DNA from: Balneolales bacterium
GTDB lineage: Bacteria; Bacteroidota; Rhodothermia; Balneolales; Natronogracilivirgulaceae
Length of the DNA: 7,802 bases
Reading direction: 5' to 3'
Assembly: GCA_007116685.1 (NCBI GenBank)
Contig: SKIC01000251.1
Span: 1-7,802 of the forward strand
The notes under the pieces are model-generated. The model worked only from the letters and a program-made list of their open reading frames with translations. It was not told where the DNA came from and did not search any database. The position numbers were made by a program, and so were the translations under genes. The number at the start of each line of letters is the position of its first letter. The first letter of the stretch is position 1. Shown here piece after piece: positions 6,011 through 7,802 of the stretch.

Positions 6011-7489
6011 TCAGGAAAATCTTTGCTGAATTTTATTTCTAATTAAATCATTAACCATTTTAGGATTGGCTTTACCCTGCGACTTCTTCATAATTTGCCC
6101 CACAAAAAAGCCCATTAAGCCATCTCTACCATTTACGAATTCATTTACTTTATCAGGGAAGACATCAAGAACTTCATCAACAAGTGGTTCTATCACTCCG
6201 GTATCAGAAACTTGGATGAGATTCATATTTTTAGCCAATTCTTCTGGGGACTCTGATGCAGTCAGCATTTCGTTAAAAATGGTCTGCATAGCTGATGAAC
6301 TGATTTTGTTATCCTCCTTTAACTGAATAACACTTGCCAAACGAACAGGCTCCACAGGAAAATTCTGAATGTCATAATCGCTCTCATTCAAAACGCGCAT
6401 AACTTCTGTTAATACCACATTGCTGGCACTCTTGGGTTTCACTCCAATTTTTACCACTTCTTCGAAATAATTAGCAATAGCCTGATTTTCTGTGATGATA
6501 TTGGCGTCCTTTTTGGGCAATCCAAACTCTTTTACAAATCTTTCATATTTGGTGGTGGGCAATTCGGGTAACTCCGATGTGATTTCTTCGAGAAAATCAG
6601 CGGTAACTACCACCGGAGGAATATCGGGTTCCGGGAAATATCGATAATCATGGGCTTCTTCCTTGGATCGCATCTGGCGAGTTTCCAAGCGATTGGGGTC
6701 CCACAAAAGCGTTTGTTGAATAATCTCACCACCAGAAATCAGAACTTCTCTTTGGCGCTCTACTTCGTATGTAATGGCACGTTCTACGTTTTTAAATGAA
6801 TTTAAATTCTTGATTTCGGTACGGGTTCCAAACCTATCACTACCCTTCGGTCGAATCGAGACGTTGGCATCACAGCGCAAGCTGCCTTCCTCCATATTGC
6901 CATCACAAACGCCCAAATACTGAACTATACGCTTAATGATAGATAAATATGCATACGCTTCCTGAGGAGAGCGAATGTCGGGTTCGGAAACGATCTCAAT
7001 TAATGGAGTACCCGCTCTGTTTAAATCAATGAGCGTATTATGCGGCTCTAAATCGTGAATGGACTTTCCTGCGTCCTCTTCCATGTGGATTCTGGTAATG
7101 CCAATTTTTTTCTCAGAGCCATCCTCCAAATCAATCATCACATGACCGTTCTCACAAATTGGATTTTCAAATTGAGAAATCTGATATCCTTTGGGCATAT
7201 CCGGATAGAAATAGTTTTTGCGGGCAAAAATTGATTTCTCCGCAATACTACAATTCGTCGCCAAACCCATTTTGATTATATATCTTATCAAATTCTCGTT
7301 AGGCACAGGTAACGTACCCGGGTGACCAAGACATAATGGAGTAACGTTGGTATTGGGTGATTTCCCAAATTCTATACTTACCGGAGCAAAAGCTTTGCTG
7401 TTTGTTGTGAGTTGTGCATGAACTTCTAAGCCTACAACCGTTTCAAATTCGGTATCCGGAGTGATTTCAAAGATTTTCGAGTCTGACAA
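6011..7489 (-). CDS. gatB: Asp-tRNA(Asn)/Glu-tRNA(Gln) amidotransferase subunit B
   Basis: Subunit B of the GatCAB complex, which phosphorylates Glu-tRNA(Gln) and/or Asp-tRNA(Asn) and amidates it with ammonia from GatA. GatB carries the kinase and tRNA-binding part. Family signatures are all present: FETVVGLEVHAQL (15-27), LCLGHPGTLPVPNE (52-65), ARKNYFYPDMPKGYQISQ (89-106), RIHMEEDAGKS (133-143), DLNRAGTPLIEIVSEPD (155-171), GSLRCDANVS (202-211) and EAHDYRYFPEPD. The C-terminal YqeY-like helical tail (GQIMKKSQGKANPKMVNDL) is intact. At 492 aa it is full length. The start codon is TTG at 7489. An in-frame TAA sits at 7501-7499, and the next in-frame ATG is about 73 codons inside the conserved domain, so TTG is the only sensible start. 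No Shine-Dalgarno motif precedes it, only A-rich AAAAACAAGCT. gatA and gatC are not in this window. It is the first gene of the apparent operon. Confidence 0.97.
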   Translation of the reverse strand: MSDSKIFEITPDTEFETVVGLEVHAQLTTNSKAFAPVSIEFGKSPNTNVTPLCLGHPGTLPVPNENLIRYIIKMGLATNCSIAEKSIFARKNYFYPDMPKGYQISQFENPICENGHVMIDLEDGSEKKIGITRIHMEEDAGKSIHDLEPHNTLIDLNRAGTPLIEIVSEPDIRSPQEAYAYLSIIKRIVQYLGVCDGNMEEGSLRCDANVSIRPKGSDRFGTRTEIKNLNSFKNVERAITYEVERQREVLISGGEIIQQTLLWDPNRLETRQMRSKEEAHDYRYFPEPDIPPVVVTADFLEEITSELPELPTTKYERFVKEFGLPKKDANIITENQAIANYFEEVVKIGVKPKSASNVVLTEVMRVLNESDYDIQNFPVEPVRLASVIQLKEDNKISSSAMQTIFNEMLTASESPEELAKNMNLIQVSDTGVIEPLVDEVLDVFPDKVNEFVNGRDGLMGFFVGQIMKKSQGKANPKMVNDLIRNKIQQRFS

Positions 7490-7595
7490 AGCTTGTTTTT
7501 ATTTCTGTTGGGTAAGATTTTTTTCAACTACACAAAATAAAGAATCTATGCTCTATTTGCTTGAAGAAATCCAAAAATTGGCAGCTGCATGAAAT
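7490..7595 (-). promoter_or_regulatory. Probable operon promoter region (element not resolved)
   Basis: If the terminator at 7596-7631 works, the promoter of the five-gene operon should lie in these 106 nt. The sequence is AT-rich. The best candidate is TATTTTG at 7539-7533 (minus), close to the Bacteroidota -7 consensus TAnnTTTG but one base short; it would leave a leader of roughly 35 nt. No well-spaced upstream TTG accompanies it. A weaker sigma70-like pairing (TTGGAT, 18 nt, CATAGAT) lies just upstream. The location is inferred and the exact boxes are not supported. Confidence 0.3.
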
Positions 7596-7631
7596 AACAA
7601 AAATGGCCGAAGTGAATAATCACCCCGGCCA
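7596..7631 (-). terminator. Intrinsic terminator of the upstream gene
   Basis: On the minus strand TGGCCGGGGTGA-TTAT-TCACTTCGGCCA (7631-7604) forms a 12-bp stem with two G-U wobbles and a 4-nt loop, followed by TTTTTGTT (7603-7596). It begins 29 nt past the stop codon at 7661. The wobble pairs make the stem stronger in minus-strand RNA than in plus-strand RNA, which fixes the direction. It separates the upstream gene from the gatB operon. Confidence 0.85.
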
Positions 7632-7660
7632 ATGATAAAATTAAAGCAACTTCGAAAAAA

Positions 7661-7802
7661 TTAGTCGAGTGCTCTGTCAATCAATAAAGCAAGATGCTGT
7701 GCATGAGCTCTGGTTTCTGCATTTCCTCTGTTGCGTGCATCAACCATACCCTTGATATCATTCAATGATTTCAAAGCTGCGGTTTTTGTGATGCGGTCAT
7801 GG
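7661..7802 (-). CDS. C-terminal fragment of an unidentified protein (5' part outside window)
   Basis: A minus-strand frame is open from the right edge to TAA at 7663-7661, giving 46 residues that begin HDRITKTAALKSLNDI and end AHAQHLALLIDRALD. It is strongly helical and amphipathic. The stop is followed at a normal distance by a good intrinsic terminator, which supports a real gene end. The NAETRAH...IDRALD ending recalls the C-termini of some large zinc-dependent metalloproteases (DUF5117 type), but this is from memory and weak. Without the body of the gene, no function should be assigned. Confidence 0.7.
   Translation of the reverse strand, partial: HDRITKTAALKSLNDIKGMVDARNRGNAETRAHAQHLALLIDRALD

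Noticed and set aside
7490..7600. Riboswitch or attenuator upstream of gatB
   Set aside because: The leader is short and AT-rich with no conserved aptamer pattern or second terminator-type hairpin before the start.

Overview
The window reads as chromosomal housekeeping DNA from a moderately AT-rich, Gram-negative bacterium. It is most likely of the Bacteroidota/Balneolota (FCB) type. The pointers are an apolipoprotein N-acyltransferase with a PFPFPF-type N-terminus, an exported six-bladed (NHL-type) propeller, a lipoprotein with a TlpA-like tail, and gene starts preceded by A-rich sequence rather than Shine-Dalgarno motifs. The lineage is inferred from protein style only.

Layout: (1) 1-1554, plus strand: lnt, open at the left edge. 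(2) 1555-1732: a short convergent intergenic region packed with hairpins. Its core (1604-1714) is two GTAG-headed palindromes facing each other around two inner hairpins, the organisation of REP/BIME elements. (3) 7489-1733, minus strand: an apparent five-gene operon, gatB > cysteine-less thioredoxin-like lipoprotein > tpiA > purD > exported beta-propeller. Junctions are 1 nt, 12 nt and 1 nt, then an overlap or a 16-nt gap depending on the propeller start. (4) 7490-7660: an intergenic stretch with a strong minus-strand intrinsic terminator for the next gene upstream and, by inference, the operon promoter. (5) 7661-7802, minus strand: the last 46 codons of an unidentified gene.

The operon mixes tRNA-dependent amidation (GatB), glycolysis (TpiA) and purine synthesis (PurD) with two cell-envelope proteins of unknown role. 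Lnt on the opposite strand would acylate lipoproteins such as the one in the operon, but that is a general link and not evidence of a dedicated pathway. I found no defence system, prophage, CRISPR array or intact transposon. The most unusual non-coding signal is the REP/BIME-like element. The most unusual protein feature is the thioredoxin-fold lipoprotein whose only cysteine is the lipidation site.
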